Of a stretch of DNA of 64,000 nucleotides, positions 24,280 to 35,882 are shown piece by piece. The notes under the pieces were generated by a model. It did not search any database, was not told where the DNA came from, and was given only the letters and a program-made list of their open reading frames with translations. Origin of the DNA: Delphinapterus leucas (taxonomy: Eukaryota > Chordata > Mammalia > Artiodactyla > Monodontidae); contig NW_022098031.1 in the NCBI RefSeq assembly GCF_002288925.2, positions 3,440,848 to 3,504,847 on the forward strand. The letters run 5' to 3'. Position 1 is the stretch's first letter. The number at the start of each line of letters is the position of its first letter. A program made the position numbers and the translations under genes.

Positions 24280-24480
24280 TAATACACGTGAGACACTGTA
24301 CTAAGAGCTTTACAAATACTAACTTATCTCATCTTCATAACAACCCTGTAAGATAGACGATATTACTATCCCCTTTTTACAGAGGAGGAAATTGAGACGC
24401 AGAGCCTGGTATTTTCCCAAGGTCATATGGCTATTAAGTGGCACAGCAGAAATTACAACCCAGGAATCTAACGCCATAAA
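24280..24480 (-). mobile_element. MIR SINE, antisense
   Basis: Well-preserved reversed MIR core: gtactaagagctttacaaat, then cataacaaccctgtaagata, ctttttacagaggaggaaat, and caaggtcatatggctattaa, followed by aacccaggaatct. Confidence 0.85.
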
Positions 24481-25000
24481 AAAAATTCTAAGGCTTTCTA
24501 CTACTCACGCATAATATTGATGAGGTGAAGCCACTTTATATATTTTTTCAGAAATCTTAATTTAGAGTGATAAAATGACTAAAATTCACTTGAAGGTTAA
24601 ATATATATGAATAGTAAAGAAATTTCAGGAAAAAAGTAATGCTTTTCCCTACCAGTTGCTTAAAAGATAGAAGAATTTAGTGTACAAAGGTTCAACTCAA
24701 ATCAGCGATGAGAAGAAACATCCAATAAGTGGTATATAGGGGCAACTAGCTAGTATTCAACCTGGGAAAGCAATATAAGATGTCTGTAAATATTTCATAT
24801 AGTATAAATTTTGTTTTGGTATATTAAAATACATTAACTACAGTTAAAGCATGATATTCTGACACTTCGCATTTAGGATTCTGCCAAACCAAAGGAAAAC
24901 ACAGGTAAAGATTAAATAATATCTGCTTTATACATTCAAAACAATTCTGAAAAATAACCGCTGATTTCCTAAACTGATTGAGATTTCTAGTGCTCACTCA
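24481..25000. other. No recognised feature
   Basis: Unassigned A+T-rich DNA. Confidence 0.4.
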
Positions 25001-25009
25001 TATATGGGT

Positions 25010-25255
25010 CTCCTCTTCTACGCACATAAGAGTTTGGTGGGCTAAGTGACTGCTTCTGACCAACAAGCCAGAAAAATTAACTCACAATGCTGTGACTGAA
25101 AATGTGGCCCATCCTAGATGGCGCTGGTAAGTAACAGTGGGGCTCCATCAGCTTTGATGACTGAGTGGCTGTGTGCAGCAGAGCATACGATCACCTTAAG
25201 TTCACCATGTAGCATGAGAAGAAATACACCTGCACTTATTCCTTCAACATAGACT
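25010..25255 (+). mobile_element. MaLR-type LTR remnant (MLT1-like), weak
   Basis: Contains tctgaccaacaagccagaaa, then gaaaatgtggcccatcctag, then gactgagtggctgtgtgcag and cagagcatacgatcacctt. Their order mirrors the old LTRs at 5.3 and 17.1 kb. It is decayed, with no clear ends. Confidence 0.35.
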
Positions 25256-25259
25256 ATTC

Positions 25260-27055
25260 CATCCTGTTCAGTACAAATGCTAACAGAATAAAGCAGTACA
25301 CTAAGGGGGCTTATAAAGAATGACAGGTCATTTGTAAAACCATGGTGGAATTCAAAAGAACATTAAGTAATAAACAATGTAAAAATCAAATCATGAATTA
25401 TCGGTCAAATTTGACAGACTTTCCAAAAATGGAAAAGAAAAATACAAAAGTTGACTCCAACAAAGAGAATTAATAATATAATTCAAGATAACTGATTTTC
25501 AACAAGTGGATAGTAGGTATTTTCTTGATGAAGAGACTAAGACAAATAGAACAAATATAATAATCCAACATACTAAAACATTAGAGCTAAATAATGACCT
25601 GCATGATCAGTCGAAAACACTCAACACATACAAGTCAAAATTAATAAAAGAATAATAGGGCTGAATTGGGTTAAAGAAACATTCCTATAGGGACATACAC
25701 AAAGAAAAAAGAGCGCGAGAGAGAAATCAGGTCACAGTCATTTGCTCTGAAATAATACATTACACAAGATAAGAAATAAATAAAAAGGATACCAAGTAAG
25801 ACCCTGGAGCTCAAACTTTTAAACACTGAGTCAACCTGTATCCATAATGCAAGTTTGTCTAAAAATGAAAATATGTATAGGATATGGGATATGTAGGAAA
25901 GCAGAGTTTGGTTTGTTTCCTCTTATCTTGTCAAAATCTTTAAAGACCCTACAGTGGAATCCCAGGTACAAAAAAAGAGATGCTTTAAGGAAAAAAAGAT
26001 TGCAAGAGAGCATAAAAAGATTCTGAGTGTTTGACTATTAAATCAGAAATGTTTTGCATGTAAGAGCTTGTATATGTAAGACTATCAGCTCTGTCAACAT
26101 TTACGCTCACCTAAGAAAAATGTAAGAAAGTGTCGTGCATTTCATTTTCTTCATATAGTTTTCTTGATGCTACAGTAACATCTTTTTTGCAGCTGGCAGG
26201 GAATTTCAAGCTCACCATGGGCAATAAGAAACATTTGGTGTGAGACAGATCTGATTGGTTTGGATTTATTGATAGAGACTTGATTATATTTATTTCAGAA
26301 AGCTCTATCTGCTGTAGTAATGAGAAAATAATTACTGTGCAAAAACTTTTATCAACAGATACTTCATCTATTGGTGCTGGGCATATAGTTGATATATAAC
26401 AATAATTACAAATGTAGTAATTTCTTGTTAGCTTTTTTACACATTAACGTTGAGAGTAGGATTAATTTCCCCCATATCTAACCTTCTAAGCCTGGAGTAT
26501 GTGTTTGTTGTTTTAACTTTACATAATATTTATCCTTGCCAGTATCCACATTTAAATTTTATGTTACAGACATTCTGTGTGGTCAATAAAAGTATCTTAA
26601 TAAGGCACAGAAGGAATCGAAGCTAAGGAACGCCCCAAGTGCTTAATAATAAAGGTAATGAGGGTAAGCCAAACACAAGATACATGAAAATATAAGCAAA
26701 ACCTCTACATAATTCAAAATTCATGTGTGATAATGTATGTTTAAATGCCAAACGAAAATTAGTAATTTTTAAATGACAGAAATCAGGAAGGCTTCAAGGA
26801 ATAGTTGAAAGGATACGTATAAATGCATTTTTTATGTTTAAGTATATTAATAGTATTGACATAAAATTTAAAATGTAAAACTTAAGAACAAAAGAGTTGA
26901 TAACATCATATGTATCACTTTGCCAGGCTCAAGCATGTTTATTTTCATGTCCTAGAGATAACACGGGGGTTGAAAATGGTGCATAAGCATCATTCAATTT
27001 ATGGCCATCACAGTGGCTGGCACCACCAGCTGGACAGTTTCCAGGTCAGACACCT
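25260..27055. other. No recognised gene or named repeat
   Basis: A+T-rich unassigned DNA. Parts read like very old L1-derived sequence, but I cannot place them. Confidence 0.35.
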
Positions 27056-27059
27056 GTGC

Positions 27060-27480
27060 ATTAATCCTTGAAGTCCCCTCTTCCTAATCTACTGCATTCA
27101 CTTAAACATAAAGCCACACTCATTCAACCTCTTAAACTCCTCTGCTGCATCAAGCCGACCTTCAGCCTCCTTCATTTCTCACTTGGATCACTAAGAACTT
27201 TTCAAATTGTTTACCCTACCCTTTTGAAATCCACTATTCACACAGAGAAAGAGTCACCCCTTGAAAGTACAGATTCCAGAATGGCAATTCCTTCTTTAAA
27301 TGGCATTCACTGACTCCCTATTTGCTCCAAGATGAAGTCCCAACTCTATAGTATAACTTACAAAGGCCCTTAAGAATCTGGCACTGGGTATCTCTCCACC
27401 CACATCCCTGGGTACTCTGCACCCCACCCAGCCAGCTCTGCCCCAAACACAATGAAACACTGAACACCAGGTTCAATAAG
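27060..27480 (+). mobile_element. L2 LINE 3' region, sense
   Basis: Includes ggcattcactgactccctat, then ccaagatgaagtcccaactc, cttacaaaggcccttaagaa, and tctggcactgggtatctct. These follow the L2 wording ccaatggcttcccat ... aaatccaaactccttac ... aaggccctacatgatctgg in order. The 81-codon frame at 27068-27313 lies inside this remnant. Confidence 0.6.
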
Positions 27481-29126
27481 CTCACAAAAAAGCCCTGTGA
27501 AATTACTATTATGAGGTTATCAACATAAAAGAGTGAAACTGGCACCCTCGTCTTGGCTAACAACTATGACAAGAGATCACTTTATCCCTGTCACTATTTT
27601 AACTTGTCACTATCAGGATTAACACTAGCCTAGTGTTACTCTGGAAGACCTAAAGCAAAATAGAAAGACTCACTACACCTAACTTATACTATTAGTTTTC
27701 AAATATTTTGTGCTTTTCACATCTCCTTAAATAAACAAACATAACACAATGCTAATAGGAAAGATGTATTAAGTGCTTAATATGTACTGGAATTTTGCTG
27801 TGTCTGAAGTATAAGGTAATATAGAAAAAGCAAATTGGTGGTGGCAGAATAGTGGAACTTTTTATTTCAACACGACTTTTTATTGCTTCCATCATTTCAA
27901 AAACTATTTATGAAAAATAAAAAGACCTACACACTGAAGACCGGTCTTCAACTAAGCTGCAGTTCTTAATTTCTGGTATTGATAATCTTCTTCTCTCTAG
28001 CTTATTAATTAAAAGAATCAAGGCTGATGTCATCTCCGGCAATGAGAGAAGGACAGAGAAACATGAAAAGAAATCCAAAAACCCTAATAGTTTAATTTTG
28101 TACATCACACGTCGGAAAAGTTACTTGCTGTCAACACCAGCATTTGAAGATTCATGGAAGTTCTACCTTTATTTCCTGATCTCCCTCTTGCTTATCCCTT
28201 GACCAAAACCCATATACAAAATCAAACACACAAAATAGAAGAAAAAAGTTGTAAATGAAAGCTCACTGTATTATACTAGAAACTAACAACCACTTTTTTT
28301 TTTAACTCTCAAAATGTCAGGCTCAACTTGGTGTCATGTGCTTTTTGATTTAACACTGCTACTGAACCTCCTCTTTTTGGTACCTGCCTAGATGATCCGT
28401 ACAAAACACAAGAAAATAATTCATCTTCACATTTTTTGAGAAAAACAGAACTGAGTTCCACTATATGTTCCAGAGAAAAGCTTATGATATACATTATCAG
28501 CTAAAATAAACTATTTTTTAAAATTTCACACCGCATGCAATCTTTTATTACGTGGAATATATGCATGAGATACGTTTCTGTATTCTTAAAATTGTGATAA
28601 TGCCCAGGTTTCTGAATAAAAGTACGGTTTCTTGGTCCTTCTGTTGACCATTTATCAGTATTTCTTCAGAAACTTTCAAAGCACAGAAGAAATAGGATTC
28701 TCTTCTCTTCAAACATAATTTATTGGCACTCAAAGTAAGAACATACATACCAAGACAATCACTTGAGTAACCCAGAAATTTGTTTAAGAAACACCTTTCA
28801 AATTGAATTTTATAGATAATTTGGCCTGAACAACTGTCCACTTCAATCAGTATTGCAGACATTCTAAGCTTGTGATGGACTGATTCCAGTATCTTATAAA
28901 AGCTGTAGAAATTCTGTCCAATTTCAATAGGTTGTTCACACCGCTATTGGGAGACTATGTTCCATGACCATTTTCACATTTCTGCACACTCAGGACCTTC
29001 TGGGTAAAAATTACTGGCAACCTGGGTGAAAGGATGATTGAATGGAAGTTAGAGATAGTGAATTATTACACAGAGATTTAAGGGCTTATCTGCCTCAGAG
29101 ATATTTACTTACATTTTAAGGGTGAT
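27481..29126. other. No recognised gene or named repeat
   Basis: Unassigned DNA. The 104-codon minus-strand frame at 28548-28862 has no recognised domain or flanking gene signals. Confidence 0.4.
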
Positions 29127-29141
29127 AAAAATCTCAGGACC

Positions 29142-29346
29142 GGGCTTCCCTGGTGGCGCAGTGGTTGAGAGTCCGCCTGCCGATGCAGGGGACACGGGTT
29201 CGTGCCCCGGTCTGGGAGGATCCCACATGCCGTGGGGCGGCTGGGCCCGTGAGCCATGGCCGCTGAGCCTGCGCGTCCGGAGCCTGTGCTCCGCAACGGG
29301 AGAGGCCACAACAGCGAGCGGCCCGCGTACCGCAAAAAAAAAAAAA
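29142..29346 (+). mobile_element. CHR-type tRNA-derived SINE, well preserved
   Basis: Head gggcttccctggtggcgcag, A-box-like segment around 29155-29165, B-box-like ggttcgtgcc at 29197-29206, body ending gcgtaccgc, then an A tail. It has a 15-bp duplication, aaaaatctcaggacc at 29127-29141 and aaaaatctcgggacc at 29347-29361, with one mismatch. The several 60-150 codon frames on both strands here arise from the CG-rich, stop-poor SINE body. Confidence 0.97.
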
Positions 29347-29361
29347 AAAAATCTCGGGACC

Positions 29362-29655
29362 TTTCCTTCCCCTCCCCAGACAGGATTTGTCTCTCTCCAT
29401 GGGGGAAAAGGGAAAATATGCTTGCTGCCTTACACAACCTCTGAGTTTCATAATTTAGGAGTTCCTGTCCTTTGGCAAGTCCCTGCACGCACAGATGTGT
29501 CTAGCCCACACTGCACTGCCCCATGGGGAACTGGAACACAGGGAACTGTGTTCCCTGTGAGTAAATGCTCTGTTCTCTGATAAAGAGGTCTCCTGTTTTT
29601 AAGTGTTTATACAGGCACACTGCAATGGCAGGTGAGCTTTTAGCTTACAAGAAGC
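29362..29655. other. No recognised feature
   Basis: Unassigned DNA between a SINE and an L1. Confidence 0.4.
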
Positions 29656-29659
29656 TTCC

Positions 29660-30443
29660 TCTCTTTTCAAAATTTTTTAATTGAAGTATAGTTGATAGTC
29701 AATATTATATGTTACAGGTATAGAAAATAATGATTCACAATTTTTAAAGGTCATACTCCATTTATAGTTATTAAAAATATTGGCTATATTCCCTGTGTTG
29801 TACAATATATCTTTATAGCTTATTTTATACATAATAGTTTGTACTTCTTAAACCCCTATCTCAATATTTCCCCTCCCTGCTTCCCTCTCTCCGCTGGTAA
29901 CCACAGTGTGTTTTCTGTGAGTCGTCTTCTTTTTTCTTACATTCACTAGTTTGTTGTATTTTTTAGATTCTACATATAAGAGATATCATACAGTATTTGA
30001 CTTTCTCTGCCTGAATTATTTCACTTATCATAGTACCATCCATGTTGTTGCAAATGGTAGGATTCCCTTCCTTTTTATGACTTCTGACTGAGTAGCATTC
30101 CATTGTGTATATATATATATACAGCGTCTTCTTTATCAGTTCATCTGTTGATGGACACTTAGGTTGCTTCCATATCTTGGCTATTGTAAATGATGCTGCT
30201 ATGAACACTGGGGTGCATGTATCTTTTCAAATCAGTGTTTTCATTTTCTTTGGATATATACCCAGGCGTGGAATTGCTGGGTCATATGGTAGTTCTATTT
30301 TTAGTGTTTTGAGAAACTTCCATACTATTTTCCACAGTGGCTGCACCAATTTACATTCCCACCAACAGTGCACAAGGGTTCCCTTCTCTCCACATCCTCG
30401 CCACCTTTTGTTATTTGTGTTCCTTTTGATGATAGCCCTTCTG
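29660..30443 (-). mobile_element. Cetartiodactyl-type L1 LINE 3' end, antisense
   Basis: Reversed L1 3' UTR (aattgaagtatagttgatag, ccctgtgttgtacaatatat) is followed by the reversed ORF2 C-terminus (atccatgttgttgcaaatgg, gggtcatatggtagttctat, cccaccaacagtgcacaagg). It is truncated at its 5' side near 30443. It belongs to the same subfamily, by wording, as the sense copy at 31508-33165. Confidence 0.85.
30227..30443 (-). pseudogene. L1 ORF2 C-terminal remnant
   Basis: Read on the minus strand, the frame includes the Cys-rich end typical of L1 ORF2 ([17 protein letters not shown]) and the following [13 protein letters not shown] motif. The upstream reverse-transcriptase part is missing. The frame extends to 30559 only through unrelated flanking DNA. 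Confidence 0.8.
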
Positions 30444-30694
30444 ACTCCAAGGGGAGGCGAGGTGGATTCTAGGAGCAGGAAGAGAATCACCAGCAGAGAG
30501 AAAAACCCTTCAGTATCAGATTCAACATCTTCCCACCAATGTTTTTTAGTCAGACTCATGATTTTTTACCTGCATTATTGCTGTAGCCTATCTTTTCCTC
30601 CAGAGGCTTCCTCAACATTATTTTTGCAATATCGTCCTTAAACACATCTCACATCAATCTATATCTCCCCCCTTAAAAAACCGTAACAAAAGGC

Positions 30695-30905
30695 AGTGAA
30701 GTACCACATTAGAAGCAGAAGGTTTGGAATCTGAGACTGGGTGGCTCCAAACCCAGCTGTGCAGGTCATATGCTATGTGACTTTGGTTAAGTTACTTAAC
30801 CTCTTAATTTCCTTGTCTACTACATAGGAGTAAGACAATACATGCAAATAACTTAAGCAACCCACTGCCCGTGGTTAACCCTCAATAAATGGCAGTTACT
30901 ATAAT
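30695..30905 (+). mobile_element. MIR SINE, sense
   Basis: Contains tatgtgactttggttaagtt, acttaacctcttaatttcct and accctcaataaatggcagtt, in MIR order. The 5' tRNA-like part (agaaggtttggaatctgag) is also visible. Confidence 0.85.
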
Positions 30906-30917
30906 CACTGTTAGCAA

Positions 30918-31295
30918 AGCTCTTCACCACCTTGAGAATAAAGTATGAACCACATAAAAATTCCTGTTGGAGAACATCATAATCTGGCTCCAAATGTTCT
31001 CACTTCTGCAACTCAAACTCCAGACATGCTGTATCTCTCATCATCCACAAGGCATGCTCTTCTTTCCCAACTCCAGGGCTTTACTTGTGCTCCTTCTATT
31101 ACTTAGAGGCATTTATCCTTCTCTGCCATGGAAATGACTGCTCATCCTTGACCCAGGTCCTCCTTTGTCTGCCTTTGGCAGGCAATCACTCCATCCTCTG
31201 GGCTCCAGCCCCACAGCTCTATCTAAGCTCTCCTTACACTGACTGTAATCATCATTATTTACTTAGGCAACTGTCTCCCATGCTATAGGAGCTGT
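30918..31295 (+). mobile_element. L2 LINE 3' region, sense
   Basis: Includes taatctggctccaaatgttc, then catgctcttctttcccaact, a further gaaatgactgctcatccttg, and a terminal caactgtctcccatgctata. This is the usual L2 order. The 67-codon frame at 31085-31288 lies in it. Confidence 0.6.
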
Positions 31296-31507
31296 AAGTG
31301 TGGTGATGGCCTGAATCAAGATAGAGTGGCCCATCTTCTAGGCTGGATTATATACAATATGGAGTCATGGTGGCTGAAGGCCAAGGGGTGAGAGGGTCTG
31401 AATCTTGCCTGAGTAAGGAGGCAGAGTGATGTAGCTACAGAAACAGTGTTAATTGTCAGGTATCAGGGTCAAGGTGGAGCTCCAAATGCAAAACCAAATC
31501 AGAAAAT
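31296..31507 (+). repeat. Unclassified dispersed repeat, copy 1
   Basis: About 210 bp match the reverse complement of 41650-41874 at high identity, roughly 85-90 percent by eye. Shared blocks include caagatagagtggcccatct, atggagtcatggtggctg, gaggccaaggggtgagag in copy 2 orientation, and aatcagaaaatcacaa at the end. The match stops exactly where the L1 at 31508 begins. I do not recognise the family. It could be a carnivore/ungulate-level LTR or another lineage repeat. Confidence 0.7.
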
Positions 31508-33165
31508 CACAAGGCAATATACAGATTCAATGCAATCCCTATCAAAATACCAATGACATTTTTCAAAGAACTAGAACAAAAAATTTTAAAAATTGTAAGG
31601 AAACACAAAAGACTCCAGATAGTCAAAACAATCTGTAAAAAGAACAGAGCTTGAAGTTTCATGCTCCCTGACTTCAGACTATACTACAAAGCTGCAGTAA
31701 TCAAAACAGTATGGTGCTGGCACAAAAACAGACATACACATAAATGGAACAGAACAGAGAGCCCAGAAATAAACCCACACACTTATGGTGAATTAATCTA
31801 CGACAAAAGAGGCAAGAATGTATAATGGAGAAAAGACAGTCTTTTCAATAAGCGGTGCTGGGAAAACTAGAAAGCTATATGTTTTAAAATGAAATTAAAA
31901 CATTTTCTAGCACCATATAAAAATAATCTCAAAATGGATTAAAGACCTAAATATAAGACCAGAAACCATAAAACTTTTAGAAGAAAACATAGAACAGTCT
32001 TTGACATAAATCAGAGCAATATTTTTTTGGATGTATCTTAAAGCAAAAGAAATAAAAGCAAAAATAAACAAATGGGACCTAATTAAGCTGAAAATCTTTT
32101 GCAGGTTAAAGGAAACCATCAACAAAGTGAAACGACAACCTACTAAATAGGAGAAAACATTTGAAAATTATATGATCAATAAGGGGTTAATAGCCAAAAT
32201 ATACAAACAGCTCACACAACTCAACATCAAAAAAAAAAAAAAAAAAAACCTGATCGAAAAATGGGCAAAAGACCAGAATAGACATTTTTCCAAAGAAGTC
32301 ATACAGATGGCCAACAGGCACATGAAAAGATACTCAACACTGTTAGTCATTAGAGAAATGCAAAATCAGAACCACAATGAGATATCACATCACACCTGCC
32401 AGAATGGCTATCATCAAAAAGAATACAAATAACAAATGTTGGCAAGGATGTGGAGAAAAGGGAATCCTTATACACTGTTAGTGGGAATGTAAATTGGTGC
32501 AGCCACTGTGGAAAACAGTATGCAAGTTTCTCAAAAAACTAAAAATAGAACTACCATATGACCCAGTAATTCCACGCCTGGGTATATATCCAAAGAAATG
32601 AAAACACTAATTTGAAAAGACATATGCATCCCAATGTTCATAGCAGCATTATTTACAATAGCCAAGATATGGAAGCAACCTATGTATCCATCAACAGATA
32701 AATGGATAAAGAAGATGTGGTATGGACACACACACACTAGAATACTACTCAGCCACAAAAAAGAATGAAATAACTCCATCTGCAGCAACATGGATGGACC
32801 TGGAGGGTGTTACACCTAGCAAAGTAAGTCAGAGAAAGACAAATACTATATGATATCACTTATTTATGGAGCCTAAGAAGGAAAATAAACTAGTGAATAT
32901 AAAAAAAAAAGAAACAAACTCACAGATATAGAGAACAAACTAGTGGTTACTAGTAAGGAGAGGAAAGGGGGTAAGGGATTAAGAGATATAAGTTACTATG
33001 TACAAAATAAACAAGCCACAAGGATATATTGTACAGCACAGGAAATATAGCCAATATTTTATAATAACCATAGATGGAGTATAACCTTCAAAAATGCTGA
33101 ATCATTTTGTACACCTGAAATTATACAATGTTGTAAATCAACTATACTAAAATTTAAAAAAATAC
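31508..33165 (+). mobile_element. Cetartiodactyl-type L1 LINE, 3' part of ORF2 to tail, sense
   Basis: Starts inside ORF2 (agattcaatgcaatccctat near 31521). It continues through gctgcagtaatcaaaacagt and atatgacccagtaattccac, and ends with the 3' UTR phrase gtaaatcaactatactaaaa and an A-rich tail. It is 5'-truncated, with an A run (32229-32248) and stops that break ORF2. No clear target duplication is visible because another L1 abuts its tail. Confidence 0.9.
32172..32432 (+). pseudogene. L1 ORF2 C-terminal remnant
   Basis: An open stretch inside the L1 translates to recognisable ORF2 wording before the Cys-rich end, including [19 protein letters not shown] and [14 protein letters not shown] Lys run marks where the A tract has expanded. 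Stops and frameshifts flank it, so no functional protein is encoded. Confidence 0.85.
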
Positions 33166-33460
33166 AAATTAAAAGATAAAATTATTTTTTATCATCTTCA
33201 TTGGAGTATCATTGCTTTACAATGGTGTGTTTCTGCTTTATAACAGTGAATCAGCTATACATATACATATATCCCCATATCTCCTCCCTCTTGCATCTCC
33301 CTTCCACCTTCCCTATCCCACCCCTCTAGTTGGTCACAAAGCACCGAGCTGATCTCCCCGTGCTATGCGGCTGCTTCTCACTAGCTATTTATTTTACATT
33401 TGGTAGTGTATATATGTCCATGCTACTCTCTCACATAGTCCCAGCTTACCCTTCCCCCTC

Positions 33461-33733
33461 CCCGTGTCCTCAAGTCCATTCTCTATGTCTGCATCTTTAT
33501 TCCTGTCCTGCCCCTAGGTTCTTCAGAACTTTTTTTTTTTTTTTAGATTCCATATGTATGTGTTAGCATACAGTATTTGTTTTTCTCTTTCTGAGTTACT
33601 TCACTGTTTGACAGACTCTAGGTCCATCCACCTCACTACAAATAACTCAATTTCGTTTCTTTTTATGGCTGAGTAATATTCCATTATATATATGTGCCAC
33701 ATCTTCTTTATCCATACATCCAATGATGGACAC
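33461..33733. repeat. Direct duplication, left copy (gap-flanking)
   Basis: This segment, starting cccgtgtcctcaagtccatt, is repeated at 33834-34106 with a constant offset of 373 bases. Even the 15-T run is the same length in both. Differences are confined to the last 20 or so bases next to the Ns (tccatacatccaatgatgg here versus tccattcatctgttgatgg there). The right version matches L1 better, so this end looks like low-quality contig-edge sequence. Confidence 0.95.
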
Positions 33734-33833
33734 NNNNNNNNNNNNNNNNNNNNNNNNNNNNNNNNNNNNNNNNNNNNNNNNNNNNNNNNNNNNNNNNNNN
33801 NNNNNNNNNNNNNNNNNNNNNNNNNNNNNNNNN
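33734..33833. other. Assembly gap, 100 N
   Basis: Exactly 100 N bases, the conventional placeholder for a gap of unknown size. Frames crossing it contain X residues and are not real. Confidence 1.
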
Positions 33834-34106
33834 CCCGTGTCCTCAAGTCCATTCTCTATGTCTGCATCTTTATTCCTGTCCTGCCCCTAGGTTCTTCAGA
33901 ACTTTTTTTTTTTTTTTAGATTCCATATGTATGTGTTAGCATACAGTATTTGTTTTTCTCTTTCTGAGTTACTTCACTGTTTGACAGACTCTAGGTCCAT
34001 CCACCTCACTACAAATAACTCAATTTCGTTTCTTTTTATGGCTGAGTAATATTCCATTATATATATGTGCCACATCTTCTTTATCCATTCATCTGTTGAT
34101 GGACAC
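33834..34106. repeat. Direct duplication, right copy (gap-flanking)
   Basis: Second copy of the 273-bp segment starting immediately after the Ns. It continues smoothly into further L1 sequence (ttaggttgcttccatgtcct), so this is probably the authentic copy. Confidence 0.95.
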
Positions 34107-34284
34107 TTAGGTTGCTTCCATGTCCTGGCTATTGTAAATAAAGCTGCAATGAACATTGTGGTACATGACTCCTTTGGAATTATGGTTTTCTCAGAGTAAA
34201 TGCCCAGTAGTGGGGTTGCTGGGTCGTATGGTAATCTTATGTTAAATAAAAATATATTAAACTCTGAAACACAGATTTATTATC

Positions 34285-34383
34285 AATATCAATCTCTCTC
34301 CTCCTTCTCCACTTCCTCCCCATCCTTTTTATTCTCCTCCTTCTCCTTCTGTCTGTCTCTGCTTCTCCTTCATTTCACTCATA
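34285..34383. repeat. Polypyrimidine (CT-rich) tract
   Basis: About 95 bases of tctc, cctc and cttct units (ctctctcctccttctccact, ctcctccttctccttctg) lie just beyond the L1 end. There is no fixed period. Confidence 0.85.
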
Positions 34384-35845
34384 TGTATATACAATGATGT
34401 TGAAAAATACCAAATATAATTTTGAGCCTAACTACCCACTATAAAAACATCTTGTGATACTTTAAAGCTATGACCAGAATCCAAGAAAGTATATAACACA
34501 TGAATTAAAAACTACTTAGAGTGACACTTGCATCCTTCTCAAAATGTTCAGATATATCTTCATTCAAACCCTCTCTGAACAGAATATCAAGCATGGAAAC
34601 TCTATTATTGGCTAAACTCACCTTACATATACTTTCATTAACAAGTGTTAAAAGCTGTGATGTCAAAAACAGAATTTAGAAAAAACTTGATAATGTTTTT
34701 GTCTATGTAGAAAAATGTGGTAACTGCCAAATCTAGAAGTGAGAATCTGTTATGTATGCATTTCATAACATTTGCTATAAATTATGGAGTTGTGGACACT
34801 CAACATATATAACAAAATATAACACAGCACGGATGGTGAACTAACATTGAGGTCTTCCTTCTATCATTCTTGCCAGATAACCTCTAAAGGATCTTATGCC
34901 TCGTAACAAAGATGAAAGCATAACAATTTTCTTATATTAGTATAGGCCATATTATTTGTATAGCCATAGAAAAGAGGTAAATTTTTCATCTTTGGGCACA
35001 TTTATATTCTTGGTCAATGAAATTATTAAGATAAATAAAATAGACTCTAGTCATCTTAAACAGATTATTTGCAAAATCTTTTTGTTTTTGCCAATAGAAT
35101 CAGACATGTGATTATATTAAACAATGAAATTACTCTAGGGTTTTGTATATTCTCAAATAAAACTACTTATATACAACATTAGCCATTATTTAATAACTAT
35201 ATGCATACAGACATATAGTGGCTTTTGTGACTACACATTAAAGAATATACTGAATTTTTTACCTTTACTAAAAAGTTACTGAATAATACAGATACATAAA
35301 ATTCAAAACTACCAAGTCCCACTAGCAGAAATGGTGACAGAAAGCAACTAAGGTCATGAAAACATACCAAAGTGCCCCCCAAACCTGTTCTTCTACATTT
35401 ATCTTAACTCATTCTTCCTACTTTGTCACTAAACTCATTTGCATTGCTTGCTTTAACTCCTTTCCTTGACAACTGTATATTATTTAATGAATACATTTGT
35501 CAAAATAATTTACTCATATCTCATTCTTTATATCTTTTTTGTATGTTGAGAATAGTATGTGTATTTTTCCCAAAAAAGGAAAATATAAGAAGAGGAAGCA
35601 ACCACCTACATGGAGAAAATAGATTTTCTGCCTTTAGCTGAATTAAATTACAATGTACAATGATGTTAATTTCTCCGAAGTAAAACTCAACAGAATGTTA
35701 TGATTTTATTCCAAACATACAATTATCTTTGAACTATTTTAAACATACAGATTAAAAATAGACTATAACTTTTAATATTATTTGAATATCTAGAACTAAT
35801 TTCTATTATTAACAAATATACAGAATACAACAGGCCTTGTACTAC

Positions 35846-35882
35846 TCTTTACTATTGTTCTTTAGTATTCTTTACTATTGTT
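35846..35882. repeat. Two-copy tandem duplication, period 23
   Basis: The 14-mer tctttactattgtt occurs at 35846-35859 and 35869-35882, with related sequence between. Confidence 0.8.

Larger units (their letters stand above)
33175..34240 (-). mobile_element. Younger cetartiodactyl L1 LINE 3' end, antisense, interrupted by an assembly gap
   Basis: Reversed 3' UTR wording (ttggagtatcattgctttac, gaatcagctatacatataca, gcaccgagctgatctcc) runs into the reversed ORF2 C-terminus (gctgagtaatattccattat) until about 34240. It is the same subfamily as the copy at 62948-64000. The middle contains 100 N and a 273-bp repeat of its own sequence (see separate entries), so the true length is probably shorter than shown. 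Its tail abuts the tail of the sense L1 ending at 33165. Confidence 0.9.

Noticed and set aside
29150..29215. tRNA-like sequence with A- and B-box-like motifs
   Set aside because: These are the internal promoter boxes of the CHR SINE head and not a functional tRNA gene. The same holds for the other seven copies.
29122..29580. 152-codon plus-strand frame and overlapping frames on both strands
   Set aside because: They start inside a SINE and pass through its A tail as a Lys run, which is typical of chance readings of this element.
30105..30641. 178-codon plus-strand frame, the longest in the window
   Set aside because: It is the antisense strand of an L1 ORF2 C-terminus continued into flanking DNA. 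The coding direction of L1 here is minus.
33601..33919. Open frames on both strands crossing the N gap
   Set aside because: They contain unknown residues and consist of antisense or decayed L1 sequence on a probably duplicated contig edge.
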